Assembly: GCF_042186555.1 (NCBI RefSeq) | Contig: NC_133334.1 | Coordinates: 28,232,615-28,296,614 of the forward strand | Direction of reading: 5' to 3' | DNA: 64,000 nt | Origin: Aquarana catesbeiana | Taxonomy: Eukaryota > Chordata > Amphibia > Anura > Ranidae | Shown here: one piece after another, positions 10,961-21,609 of the stretch | How the letters are laid out: each line of letters begins with the position of its first letter | How positions within the stretch are numbered: the stretch's first letter is position 1 | Notes under the pieces: model-generated | What the model was told of the DNA's origin: nothing | Database searches by the model: none | What the model saw: the letters and a program-made list of their open reading frames with translations, nothing else | Translations under genes and position numbers: made by a program

Positions 10961-11650
10961 ACTGTATTTATTGGCGTATAACACTCACTTTTTCACCATG
11001 AAAATTGGATGCAAATAGCGTGTGCGTGTTATACGCCAATACTTCAATTTTAGCTTCCTCTGAGGGGACAGGGAGGGGGGCAGGACGAGCGCCGTCAGGT
11101 TAAATACAGTGAGAATCTCCTGTTTACTTGGCGGCCTCTGTAATAGAAAGTCCCGTCTCCTGGGCCGCCATTGGGCCACTGTTCTGTCTATCATAGGAGA
11201 TTCTCACTGTATGTAATCTGTTGGCGCTTGTCCCGCCCCCCTCCCTGTCCCCTCTAGGCTGCAGATGGGCATCGATCAGGCTGCATTGATGGCAGTGGTG
11301 AGACTGCTGCATTGATGGCAATGGCAAGGCTGCTACATTGATGGCAATGGTGGGGCTGGTGCATTGATGGCAATGGCAAGGCTGCTACATTGATGGCAAT
11401 GGTGAGGCTGCATTGATGTAGACTAATGAGGCTGCATTGATGGCACTTGTGAGGCTGCAGATGGGCATTGATCAGGCTGCATTGATACATTGGTGAGGCT
11501 GCAGATGGGCACTGACCCTTATTTTGCTTCAAAGTTCCTTATTAAAAATTTAAGCTTTTTTCCTGAAACTGAAACTTTTCCTGAAACTTCCCTCTTAAAA
11601 TGAATGTGCGTGTTATACGCCTGTGCGTGTTATACTCCGATAAATACAGT
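10961..11650. mobile_element. MITE copy B (inverted relative to copy A)
   Basis: Termini ACTGTATTTATTGGCGTATA and TATACTCCGATAAATACAGT. The interior matches copy A in reverse orientation, including the GATTCTCACTGTATGTAATCTG segment and the GGCGGCC block. Unlike copy A it has no Harbinger MITE but carries an expanded internal tandem repeat (about 11270-11510). Confidence 0.75.
11270..11512. repeat. Internal minisatellite of MITE B
   Basis: Imperfect repeats of about 27 bp around GCATTGATGGCAATGG and GGCTGC occur in series. MITE A holds only a short version of the same motif on the opposite strand, so the array expanded in copy B after the copies separated. Confidence 0.7.
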
Positions 11651-11784
11651 AACAATAATAATAATAAAAAATGTTTTATTATTATTATTTATTATTATTT
11701 TGTTCCGTTCCATTTGTTTAGATGCAGCATTCATTATTTCGGATAATTCATAACTTCGGATAAATTCATATTCGTTATGTTCAC

Positions 11785-12241
11785 TGTTATGGAAAAGATT
11801 AAGAGCTCCAATCGAGCCCAAGGTTATCTGCTGCTGTCTCTAATTGAAAAGTGTTGATATGCATGCATATAAAAGTAAACACTCTGAGACACGCTCAGCT
11901 CCGTTACTTCTTACACTTCTAATTTATTCAAGGCGGTGCTAATGTTTTATACACACAAATACGTCATTGCTATGTTAGTCTAATAGGTACATCTCATTGG
12001 TTAAGATAGAAAAAGAAATTGGAGAATCTTCATAACGAGGTCTGGCTGTCTTTGGTTTTATCTTCAGTTCCGCGTTCTTCTGATGTGTGGAATGTAGGGG
12101 GTACCCGCCATCTTGAGAAAATATAGGAACAGAGCTAATCTGTATACTTATATAATGAGTAAGGAGAAAAATATGTATACACATAAGAAAATAGACATTT
12201 TCAGATTACTATTATTATTATCTACATCACATTCCTTCACA
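11785..12241 (-). repeat. 3' LTR of the provirus
   Basis: The LTR begins TGTTATGG and ends TTCCTTCACA on the plus strand, so minus-strand sense begins TGTGAAGGAA and ends CATAACA (TG...CA). A TATATAAG box on the minus strand (12154-12147) and an AATAAA signal (11928-11923) lie in the order expected for U3-R-U5. It is the same length as the other LTR, with 5 substitutions between them by direct reading. Confidence 0.93.
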
Positions 12242-12262
12242 ATCCCCCCTAAAAAGACTATT
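12242..12262 (-). other. Polypurine tract of the provirus
   Basis: In minus-strand sense the sequence immediately before the 3' LTR is CTTTTTAGGGGGGAT, a purine-rich run where plus-strand synthesis would be primed. Its position directly against the LTR supports the 3' LTR assignment. Confidence 0.75.
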
Positions 12263-12419
12263 TTCTCTTTTCTGTCCCTAATACTAAAGGTCCCACTTTG
12301 GCCTGGCCCTTCTCCTCAGCAACTCTTTTTGGCTGTATATAGAATTGGGCAGCAACTGTTCACTTCCCTCCTCGATACAGCTGGAGAGGTGCAGTCAGGC
12401 GCTATCTATCCCTATAACC

Positions 12420-12971
12420 CTATAGGATTGTGAGATTATGGACAGGGAGTGACTGTAGAGGAGTGAAGGGTTTGTCATCTTCCATCATAAGGAGGTCCTC
12501 TTCTTCTTGGTGGAGAAATGTAGGTGTGCTATTGTCTACAGCCTTGTTCATTAACTTTTTTACAAAAGGTAGAATACAGCCTACAATCAGGGCTAAAAGA
12601 ACCAGGATTATTAATACCGTTACCCGTATCTGGACGAGCACCTTCTGCCACCCACTCATCCAGCTAAAGTATTGATCCCATGGGTCTGTGATACCTGAGT
12701 TCTTCTTCAACTCTAGTGACAGATCTTCTAATTTCTTTATAGCTAGAGTAACCTTACCATTTGGGCCAGTATTATCAGGAATGTATGTACAACAGGTTCC
12801 CGTTTTTTTTTCCTATGATTTTACAAAACACCTCCTTTCCCAGCTAGCACCATGTCTAAGGCCACCCGGTCCTGGAATGTCATGTAGGAAGTGGGGGCTA
12901 ACTGGTCAGCAATTCCCTGGAGGGCATTTTTAGTGTAATTTACAAATCTCTGTTGGTTATAATATGTGTAG
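12420..12971 (-). pseudogene. Retroviral env, transmembrane subunit C-terminal part
   Basis: The minus-strand frame 12710-12420 has an amphipathic WMSGWQKVLVQIR lead, a hydrophobic segment VTVLIILVLLALIVGCILPF that acts as membrane anchor, and a cytoplasmic tail. The upstream part (12971-12790) retains QRFVNYTKNALQGIADQLAP and ALDMVLAGKGGV, corresponding to the ectodomain helix and the immunosuppressive-domain position of retroviral TM proteins. Frames are interrupted near 12820, so the protein is not intact. Confidence 0.8.
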
Positions 12972-13527
12972 TGTCAGGTCACCTAGAGGCTGGGTGACAG
13001 ATGCACACCATTGGGATAAGGAGTGCACCGCAAGGTAGTGGACCCTACGGGTGACTGCTGCGGATTGAACCCTGGGAGGTTCAGGAAGCAGGTCTACTGG
13101 ATCACTGACACAGATCCCACTGGGAGCTAGAGCATAGATTCCCCAGGGCGCGGAGTCTAAGAGCCAGCAGGTGTTCACTAGAGCCTTTAATGGTAAGGAT
13201 GGACTGCGCTGCAGTCTGGCTCCAGGTCGCGGCCCCCAGGGTCTCACAGCTCAAGCTCACAGTAGACTACAGGAGAAGAGGAAGGAGGCAGCAGGCTGGA
13301 ACAACAAGGAAAGTAAGGTACAAGCCAAGGTCGGTAACAGGAATCAGATGTAGGAAACACAGCAAGTACACACAGAGGCTAACACACAGTGGTTGATCAG
13401 CACTGCTGGCTTGCAGTGCACAGGTTAATATAGGGTTCCCTGATAGGGCCTGGGGTGGGGCCATGCTTAGAGGGGAGGTTACAAAAGCAGTCAGGTGAGG
13501 GTCAGCTGGTCTCTAGAGATGAACACA
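12972..13527. mobile_element. LTR-like insertion inside env
   Basis: About 556 bp unrelated to env separates the two halves of the envelope gene. It starts TGTCAGGTCACC and ends ATGAACACA, that is TG...CA, and its flanks TGTAG/TGGAG are similar enough to be a decayed 5-bp duplication. It contains no coding sequence. It is most simply a solo LTR of another element inserted after the provirus, but the right boundary is uncertain. Confidence 0.5.
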
Positions 13528-14180
13528 TGGAGACAGGTATGCTGATCGACAAACTCTATTGCATAACCATGACATGTAGTTAATCCAATCTACATTCTTG
13601 CTGACAGTTGTTATGGGGATCAAAGACTCAAAACCAGCTTTTACCTGGTCCCTGGCTTTAAATTCATCAGGGATCCCCCTTGTAACCCTTATGACATGTA
13701 TGTATACATGAGGATCAAAGCTTCCGGAGAGAGCTGCTCGCTTCCTCCTCTGACTGTGTGCTGGGTCAGTGTATGTATCAGGGGTATCTTTGGTTAGGAT
13801 ATGGGGGCTTTCTATTTTCATCTTTTTTGTCTAATGCACTCTGTGGTCGCCCAGTCTGGCCCTGGGTTCCAACCCACTGGCCCCCACAGAAACCACAACT
13901 CTGTCCCCAGTAACTGTCTGTGTGGCATACATATATGTCCTTACCGTCAGGGATATCACTGTACCAATGGCATCACCATGAAGGGTCAAACAGACAAGGT
14001 ACTATGTCACCGTAATCTAAGGTAAAGGTGGTCACATGTGTACCTGAAGAGTTACACCAAAATGTAATTATGTTATCATTTTTGTGATGGCCACCTCCTG
14101 GGCCCCTCCCCCCTAGATCAAACAGAAAAAGGATATGCAGCACCCGAAAACACGCTCTCCTGCAGTGATAAGCGTGCATT
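13528..14180 (-). pseudogene. Retroviral env, surface subunit end and TM start
   Basis: The minus-strand frame 13821-13513 contains SQRRKRAALSGSF, a furin-type RRKR cleavage motif followed by a fusion-peptide-like start. RGIPDEFKARDQVKAGFES and KNVDWINYMSW follow. A second piece at 14179-13973 is an upstream surface-subunit fragment with a CNSSGT glycosylation site. Frames do not join, and the downstream half is cut off by the LTR-like insertion. Confidence 0.75.
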
Positions 14181-14339
14181 CAGGTGTTCTTCCTGGCCAA
14201 CTTGACTGAGGTAGCTGTGGTCAGCAAAACTTGGAATGGACCATCATAACTTGGCTCAAGGATCTCCAGACAGTAGTTGGTGTGTTCCTGTATCTAATTC
14301 AGGATCTGGAATGGAAGAAAACACCTGGACATGCATTCA

Positions 14340-15330
14340 GGTTAATAATTAAAGTGGTGATTAAAGTGTGATAAAGTGGTTACATAATTAGTCAACACAT
14401 CAGACTGTAACTGTTGTGGAAAGTAACAACCAAGTCTGGGAGCTGAACCAAACAAAATTTCATAAGGGTATAGGGCATGTTTCCCCCAGGGGTGTGTCTG
14501 ACACTGAACAGGGCAATGGGCCAACTCATGTTAGTCTCTTGGGCCATCTTTAACATCCTGTTTTTAATGTCCTATTCATCCTTTCTACCTTCCCGCTACT
14601 TTGAGGGTGGTATGGGGTGTGTAGTGCCAACTGAACCCCCAGTGCTGCCCAAATCTCTTTAGTAAGGGTTGCTGTTAAGGCTGGGCCCTGATCTCTCAAT
14701 ATCACCTCTGAGACCCCAAATCTACATACTATCTCACTCAGTAGTTTCTTAGCTGTGGTCCTGGCAGTCATGACCACTTCCACTAGGGCGTATTCGAATC
14801 TGCCACTTCTTGGCACTTGAGAATGATCAATTTGCATCCTCTGGAATGGGGTATAGGGCTTTTGCCAGGTGCTTCTTCTGTGCTTCTTCTGTGCTTCTTC
14901 TGTGCATCCTGGGTTACATTTGGTGCAGATAATGCATGATCTGTAGAAGTTGTCGGTCAGTGGAGTAACTCTTGGTGCAACACTTGTTGATAAGAGAGTT
15001 CATAAAAGTCTTTGTCAAGTGGGCAGCTCCATGTGCCCATTGCACCACAGCTGGGTACATACTCCTGGGTAGACAAGGCTTCTTGTTGCACTCGAATAGT
15101 CCATTTCTGAGAGTTGCTCCTCTCCGTTTCCAGCTTTCCTTCTTATCCGGACTTGTTGTTTCCTGTAGTTCTTTTAGATAAACTCTGTCCACTGGGAAAG
15201 TCTGTAAGGTAAGCACGGGGTGGTCTTCTTCTACCACCCTGCTGTCCACTTCCCGTGGACCACCAGCTGTCTGTTTGGCAGCTGAATTGGCTAGATGATT
15301 GCCTCGAGCTTCCTTTGAGTTCATTTTGTC
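14340..15330 (-). pseudogene. Retroviral integrase remnant
   Basis: The minus-strand frame 14837-14550 carries the catalytic core: QIDHSQVPRSGRFEYALVEV, TTAKKLLSEIVCRFG, LRDQGPALTATL and HTPYHPQSSGKVERMNRTLK. The Asp of RDQG and the Glu of KVERMNRTLK are the second and third DDE residues. The N-terminal zinc-binding part is in the broken frame 15324-14914 (NGLFECNKKPCLP). A further fragment (14524-14342) lies 3' of the core. Confidence 0.82.
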
Positions 15331-15389
15331 GTGTGCTTTTACTCATAATAGTCACTTGGGTTGTGAGAAGCAAGGCATCAATCAAGTTT

Positions 15390-16270
15390 TCACAGGTGTT
15401 CCTGCAGCCATCAGGAATCCTCTATCCTAGATAACACCATTATCATGGGCAATGCTGAAAGCATATCTTGAGTCCATATGAATGTTGGCTCTTTTTCCCT
15501 CTGCCCATTTACATGCTGTAGTAAGTGCTTACAGCTCTGCCTCCTGTGCAGTCATCACCGGTGGTAAGGATTCAGCTTGTAGAACAGTGTTTTCAGTGGT
15601 GACCGCGTGTCCTGTGTGGTCATGGGGTGACAAGTCAAGACTCTACTCCTCCTCCTCCTTCCCCCCCTCGAGAAGTGGAAGAAGGGTGGTAGGGTTCAGT
15701 GTTTGACAACTTAATAGAGTAATGCTGTCCAGTAGGAGGGAACACAGGAGTCTCAAGTGTCTGGTAGTGGACAAGTGTTTCGGCTGGATCTTGGTTGAAT
15801 ATGGCAACAACGTCATGGGGAGCAAGCAGAACGAGGCAGTGTCCGAGGACCAAGTTCAAAGTTTTGTCAAGCAAGGCTTGTGTAGCAAATCCAGCTCGCA
15901 GACACAATAGGCCTCCTCTTGCTACCACATCCAGCCGACAGGAATAATATCCTATGGGGCGTAGGCTGATGCCGTGTGATTGGGTGAGTACACCTGCAGC
16001 ATGTCCCAGACGTTCGGATACAAAGAACTTGAGCGTTTTGTCGTAGTCTGGGAGCCCTAGCGCCTGAGATGGCACACTTGAGGGCCTCAAACTTAGATAT
16101 TTCTTCAGGAGACATCTGGAAGGGTCCGATTGCAGAGCATCAGTAGGAAGGCTTCTGGAATCCATGCTCTGCACTAGGAAATTAGTCCAAAGAAAATGAC
16201 AGGTGTTGAGCACCACTGCAATTTGGGCTTTGAGGCTCTGCAGCCCTGGTTGGCAAGATAGCACAACAGG
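15390..16270 (-). pseudogene. Retroviral RT connection and RNase H remnant
   Basis: The minus-strand frame 16264-15635 with shifts contains LPDYDKTLKFFVSERLGHAA, GVLTQSHGISLRPIGYYSCR and VLLAPHDVVAIFNQ, typical of the RT connection of gamma-like retroviruses. Around 15560-15430 the opposite strand of the window encodes an RNase H block with AQEAEL and HMDSRYAFSIAHD, although a frameshift separates it from the upstream part. Confidence 0.78.
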
Positions 16271-16837
16271 CTTTCTGAGGTGACTTCAACAGGGAGTAAG
16301 TCAGCTGCACAAAGGAGAAGGTCATCAACATGTTGGAAGAGAATCACTTCCGGCTGTTCCTCTTGTCATGTGTCAAGGATGATAGCCATAGCTTTTGCAG
16401 ACTGGCTTGGAAAGTTCTGTGCCCCTTGCGGCACAACTGTTTAGGTATGTTGCCGTTTCTTTCCGTGGATGAATGCAAAAAGGTACCAGCAGGAGGGGTG
16501 AGGGTGGACACTGAAGAAAACGTTTGTAAGGTCCACCTCTGTGAGGTATTTTGCAGTCAAAGGCATCCACAGCAGGTACCTGGTTCTTCTTAGGGGTTCT
16601 CTTCTTGGGGTTATTGTGGTTTCCGGGGCAATGAAGTGCCCTCTTTTAGCTTGACTGAAACTGGTGGCACCTTTAAGTGACCGTTGTCTTCCGGTCCTGT
16701 GGACCATAGGCACGCAGGGATTCTGTCAAGTACTTCCTGCAGTATTGAACTTGAAGTTTTTGCTTCATTAAGTGTCATCAGGAGAGGCAGAGAACACAAA
16801 GCAGATGAGTCTTCTAAAGATAGGGGAGTATGTAACT
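16271..16837 (-). pseudogene. Retroviral reverse transcriptase N-terminal remnant
   Basis: A minus-strand frame at 16713-16441 includes TEVDLTNVFFSVHPHPSC and YLFAF, the first catalytic Asp block of RT. Shifts and stops break it, and the YxDD block is not readable in a continuous frame. The 16841-16611 frame supplies preceding residues. Confidence 0.7.
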
Positions 16838-17218
16838 TCATCCCCCCTTCAGGCGTGTCCTGATTGAGGCCTGTAGTCTGGACAACACATCAGCTCCTAG
16901 TAGATTCAAGGGACATGTAGAGGACACCACAAATCTGGCAAGCAAATCAGGAAGTGGACTGGAGCGGGGCACCCCATCCATTCCTACGCAGGAAACATCA
17001 ATAGTGGAAAGGAAAGAATTATTAGGCAGGTTCACCGCCCTCAACACACTTTTGGCTGCACCCCTGTCAATGAGGAAAGTGGTAGGTTTTTCGTCTGGGA
17101 AATCTTGGGGCTCTGCATTCTTTTCTGAAGTGACCCCGTTTCCCACAGTTGTAACTGGTGATCCTTTCCCTGGTATTGGGCAGTGGTGGTGGACTAGTGT
17201 AGGCGGGATCTTCGTCAT
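16838..17218 (-). pseudogene. Retroviral aspartic protease remnant
   Basis: In minus-strand sense FLIDRGAAKSVL corresponds to the active-site D-T/S-G-A, but the Thr is replaced by Arg (DRG). A downstream LNLLGADVLSRLQ resembles the usual LLGRD-L--L motif. The missing active-site residue would inactivate the enzyme. It follows the zinc knuckle of gag, as expected. Confidence 0.78.
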
Positions 17219-18120
17219 GGGTTACCATGAGGGGCGTTGGTTTTTTACCTTTTTGATTTTCTATACCTCTGGTCACCAACAATAAATCAGACATTTTCAT
17301 TGAATGGTATTCAGGGCGGGCCACCATCAGGCCTTTTCTGATATCCTCTCTGAGCCCTGAAACAAAAGCAGTTGATAACATGTGTGTGTGTGCCTTTATG
17401 AGTCTAGCATGATACTTCTTCACAGACTCCCCTTTATCTTGGGTAATATCTTGGATTGTGGTGGTCTGATCCGTCAACTTCTCCTTTGCCCAGTCGTGGA
17501 GTTGTGCACAGAACTCCACGCCTGAGGTGTAGGAAGTGGCACTTGTCAGGCAGACTTGTCACTAAGGCCGCTGCTTGTGATAGAGTAAAAGTGACACACA
17601 TCACTGGTGCCCCTTCTGGTAACCGAGACTGTTGTTGGGGCGGGGGCTGGCAAGAGGCACTGTTCCTTACGGTTGCCAGCATGTGTTTGAGATCCTCTCG
17701 GAACTGAGAGTCTGGAGCCGGATTGGGGGTTAAATCAGTGGGTGGCTTTGCTGCCTGCTGTTGGGCTTCCCACTCAGATGCTTCTTCATCATTAACATAT
17801 CCGGCCTGGGAATGTGATGCTCCCGTATTGGGGAAGACAGGTGTGTGGTATGAACCATCTTGGTTTAAAACAGGGAGGGCTGGGTACAGGCTGTTTAAGC
17901 TTACTGGGTGTACCAAGATGGCCGCCGTAGGAAGTGCACTGGACTGGGTAGAAAGTGAAGGCATGGGTGCACTAAGATGGCCGCCGGGCTGAGTTGTCAC
18001 AGTGGGTTGTGCTTGGGTGGTGAGAAAGGAGTGGTTGTTAGACGGAGGGCAGTGCTGTCCCTCCCCTCCTTTGTTTCAAGTTCCAACATATCATCAGCTC
18101 TGTGATACACATACATAATA
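17060..18120 (-). pseudogene. Retroviral gag remnant (capsid and nucleocapsid)
   Basis: The frame 18000-17434 is Pro/Gln-rich, with QFREDLKHMLATVRN and a capsid-like FTLSQAAALVTSLPDK. The frame 17519-17067 has KKYHARLIKAHTHMLSTAFV and GLREDIRKGL, then the nucleocapsid YNCGKRGHFRKECRAP. That zinc knuckle retains C-G-H-C but the first Cys is Ser. A frameshift near 17520 divides the two parts. Confidence 0.8.
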
Positions 18121-19174
18121 CAATCGCCATCTTTCTTAACTTCCTTTATCCAATTTTCTTTATCACACAGGATTTTTCTCCCTGTTTCTTCAGCAACATA
18201 ACTTTCGCCACTTCTTTCAACTTTGTTAACTATTTCAACATCTTCTTCTCTCCTTCTTTACAATATCACTTTCTTTACAATATCACTTTCTGTTTCTCGG
18301 CTAACGGCTTGAGAGGAGAATACATACAACCAAGGGGTTAATATTTTTCTCAGCGTTCTTTATCAAAAATTCCTTCGGTGGGGGAACATACTGTGCTCCT
18401 AGCTTCCACTGTTTGCTATAACCCTGTAATGTACGGTTAATCTCAGAACAAGAACAAACACGTCAGGGGTAGTGAGGAGCAACGGCCCGCGACCCAACAG
18501 ATCCCCCGGGCAGCCCCTCTCGTGTATAGCAAACAGTAAACCACAAATACACTCACGACAGGACATTACACCTGCCACTCTTCGAACTGCAAAATTTCAG
18601 CAGGCTAAGATAACCACAAGGGCAGACCACCCTGCAAAAATGAACCCGTTTATAGACTTTTTTTTTTTTTTTCCAGCTCTACACCAAGAGGCCGACAACT
18701 CTTCTTGGGGTGAGACTTCTGTAACACTTTCAGACTGCAAAACCAGCAGCTGAGATAACCCTCAAAGGTTCGTCGAACCCAGAGTAACCCGTCTATAAAC
18801 GTTTGCTACAAGGGAAACCATCTCATACCAGAGGCCGAAAGCTCATCTGGAGATGAGACCACACATTCACACATGTAGCACTTTTAGACTGCTGAGTTTC
18901 GTAGCCCAAAGAATGGCAGACAGTGAACAAATACAGACAGCAGAAACCCATTGACAGGTTCATTAAAACAACCTCAGGCGAGGAAATACCTGCCTCTAAG
19001 ACAGTCTCAGCATACCGACAGAATCCAGCCGTCAACCGAAAGATAAGAGAGTCGTACAGTGGTAAGAATATAAATCAAACTCACCGGTACTGTTAGGGCT
19101 GCGCAAACCCCACTCTCATCAATCAGTTAACGCCCAAATGCTTATCGCGGTACGGCTTCGACTGTAGCCTGAGG
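18121..19174 (-). other. Proviral leader and 5' gag region, no intact frame
   Basis: The sequence between the primer site and recognisable gag would hold the packaging leader and matrix domain. No frame resembling a matrix protein is convincing. A poly-T/poly-A stretch lies near 18660. Confidence 0.5.
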
Positions 19175-19192
19175 TCCCGGGTTTCGGCACCA
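19175..19192 (-). other. Primer-binding site, tRNA-Phe type
   Basis: The plus strand reads TCCCGGGTTTCGGCACCA, which equals the 3' end of vertebrate tRNA-Phe including CCA as remembered. On the minus (proviral sense) strand it forms an 18-nt primer-binding site 2 nt from the end of the 5' LTR. Phe-primed retroviruses are an uncommon group compared with Pro- or Lys-primed ones. Confidence 0.85.
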
Positions 19193-19194
19193 TC

Positions 19195-19651
19195 TGTTAT
19201 GGAAATGATTAAGAGCTCCAATCAAGCCCAAGGTTATCTGCTGCTGTCTCTAATTGAAAAGTGTTGATATGCATGCATATAAAAGTAAACACTCTGAGAC
19301 ACGCTCAGCTCCGTTACTTCTTACACTTCTAATTTATTCAAGGCGGTGCTAATGTTTTATACACACAAATACGTCATTGCTATGTTAGTCTAATAGGTAC
19401 ATCTCATTGGTTAAGATAGAAAAAGAAAATGGAGAATCTTCATAACGAGGTCTGGCTGTCTTTGGTTTTATCTTCAGTTCCACGTTCTTCTGATGTGTGG
19501 GATGTAGGGGGTACCCGCCATCTTGAGAAAATATAGGAACAGAGCTAATCTGTATACTTATATAATGAGTAAGGAGAAAAATATGTATACACATAAGAAA
19601 ATAGACATTTTCAGATTACTATTATTATTATCTACATCACATTCCTTCACA
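19195..19651 (-). repeat. 5' LTR of the provirus
   Basis: The 457-bp partner of the LTR at 11785-12241 has no length difference and five visible substitutions (about 1.1 percent). In proviral sense it lies upstream of the primer-binding site. The sequence beyond 19651 returns to the CGAATT-rich host repeat. Confidence 0.93.
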
Positions 19652-19976
19652 CACTAACAGCCAAATTTTTGAAAGGAAATTCCAATACCTATAATTTAAT
19701 AGTTAGTTATTTCAGATTTTCACATTTTCGGGTTTTCGGATTTTCACATTTCGAATTTCCAAATTTCCAAATTTTCAAATTTTCAAATGTACGAATTTAT
19801 GAGTTTTCGAATTTACGAATGTACGAATTTACGAATGTGCGAATTTACGAATGTACGAATTTAGGAATTTACGAATTGCGATCATAACGAATGACCCGAA
19901 AAACGTAAAAAAACCCCAAAAAACAAATGAAACGAAAATGAAAAACAAAAAAATGTTTTGGCAGTGCACATGTCTA
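19652..19976. repeat. CGAATT-rich foldback repeat, right part
   Basis: The run of CGAATTTACGAATGTACG-type units and the terminal GTGCACATG mirror the left part at 10389-10960 (ATGTGCATTACATTTCG). This is the far side of the repeat interrupted by the provirus. Confidence 0.6.
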
Positions 19977-19989
19977 CAGTGTATAGTGT

Positions 19990-20500
19990 ATTCTGGATTA
20001 AAGCTTAAAGTGGTTGTAAATCCTTCCATACAGCCAGTGAAGTGACTGGCTTCAGCTGATACACGGAGATGAAACAAATCCTCCTACATAAGATGTACCT
20101 GTTTATCTGCAGTCTTCTCTTCCCTACCTCAGTTTAAATGGGAGAGCTGAAGTTACACTCTGCAGAGCTCAGTGAGGAGAGCTCTGAGAGCTGATTGGAG
20201 GAAAGAGACACACCCCCCCTCCACACAGCACACAAGAACAGGCTGTGTGCTGGAGATCCCTCCCCTGTCACCTTTTATCTCTTGGTGTCAGGAAAACCGG
20301 TCAGAAGTGACTCATGCAGATAGCAGAGGAAGAAGGCAGCAGACAGAAATGGCACTCAGTGCTCTGGATTGAGACAAGTACACACTATAGAGGGATATGC
20401 TACATGCTCAAGCACACAGCTATGAGCTACATAACTTAACTCAGACTATGTTCTCAGCCCTCCGGGATAAGTGACCCAGGGTACATTCAACAGAGGAGAC
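19990..20500. repeat. Probable dispersed non-coding repeat
   Basis: Starts TTAAAGTGGTTGTAAATCC and is GC-mixed with no coding frame. The AAAGTGG(T/A)GTTCC-like start recurs at 35347, 41751 and 42834, suggesting a shared terminal motif of a MITE group. The right limit is not defined. Confidence 0.4.
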
Positions 20501-20611
20501 TGAGGACATATTGTGGGAAAGAGGAATTGGGGGGGGGGGGGCAGCCCCAGAATGGTAGTGAGCACTGCAGCCACAGCTTTCTTTTTTAACTTTAACTACT
20601 ACAGCTCCGGT

Positions 20612-21609
20612 AGATTTACCCCCTTCCTGGCCAGGCCATTTTTTTTGCGATTCGGCACTGCGTTACTTTAACTGACAAGTGCGCAGTCATGCGACACTGT
20701 ACATAATAAAATGTTTGTCCCTTCTTTCCCACAAATAGAGCTTTCTTTTGGTGGTATTTGATCACCTCTGCGGTTTTTATTTTTTGCGCTATATACAAAA
20801 AAAGAGCGACTTTCTGCTATCCAATAAAAAAAATGTAAAAAAAAATCTAATTTCTTCATCACTTTAAGCCAATATGTATTCTGCTACATGTTTTTGGTAC
20901 AACAAAAATCCCAATAAGCGTATATTGATTGGTTTGCGCAAAAGTTATAGCGTCTACAAACTATGGGATATTTTTATTTGTTTAAAATTTTATTAGTAAT
21001 GGCGGCGATCAGCGACTCATAGCGGGACTGCGACATTGCGGCAGACAAATCGGACACCTAACTGACACTTTTTGGGGACCAGTGACACTAATACAGTGAT
21101 CAGTGCTAAAAAAATATGCACTGTCCAATGACACTGGCAGGGACGGGGTTAACATCAGGGGTAATCAAAGGGCTAAATGTGTTCTAACTGTGGGGGGGGG
21201 AGGTCCTTTGACTGGGGGAAGGTAAAGATTCGTGTTCCTGAACACAGGTTCGGCACATTCCCCTCTCACAGACCACCGTTCTGCCTTTCTCCTAAATCAG
21301 GGGTTTCCAAAGTACGGCCCTCCAGTTGTTCAGGAACTTCAATTCCCATCATGCCTACGAATGTCAGAGTTCTGCAACAGCTGGAGGGACGTAGTTTGGA
21401 GACCCCTGTCCTAAATGATCGTCAGGTCCCGGCGGACATCACGTCTTACGGAACCGCTGTGTCCAATCATAGCAGAAGCAGACCGCTGGCGGCGCACGCG
21501 CGTGCGCCCCAGACCTGGAAGTGTCAGATCACGTAATAGGTACGTGATTTGGCGCAGAGCAGCCACCCTGCTGCAGTATATCTATGGTGGGCAGTGGCTA
21601 AGTGGTTAA
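20612..21609. mobile_element. TTAA-type ~1-kb element, copy 1
   Basis: The right end is AGTGGTTAA and the left end is degraded (ATTTACCCCCTTCC). The interior shares long stretches with copies at 25554, 31571 and 55304: CAATCAATATACGCTTAT or its complement, GGTGGTATTTGATCACCTCT, and a CpG-rich end with CACGCGCG. No transposase is present. TTAA at the ends suggests piggyBac- or Kolobok-like mobilisation. It is inverted relative to the copy at 25554. Confidence 0.7.

Larger units (their letters stand above)
11785..19651 (-). mobile_element. Endogenous retrovirus (provirus), minus strand
   Basis: Two 457-bp direct repeats (11785-12241 and 19195-19651) bracket about 6.95 kb with gag, protease, RT/RNase H, integrase and env remnants in retroviral order on the minus strand. 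A tRNA-Phe-type primer site lies next to the 5' LTR and a polypurine tract next to the 3' LTR. The pol and env style, with an RRKR cleavage site and one transmembrane segment, suggests a gamma- or epsilon-retrovirus-like lineage. Flanking CAC triplets may be the target-site duplication. Every gene is broken. It sits inside a CGAATT-rich repeat. Confidence 0.93.
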
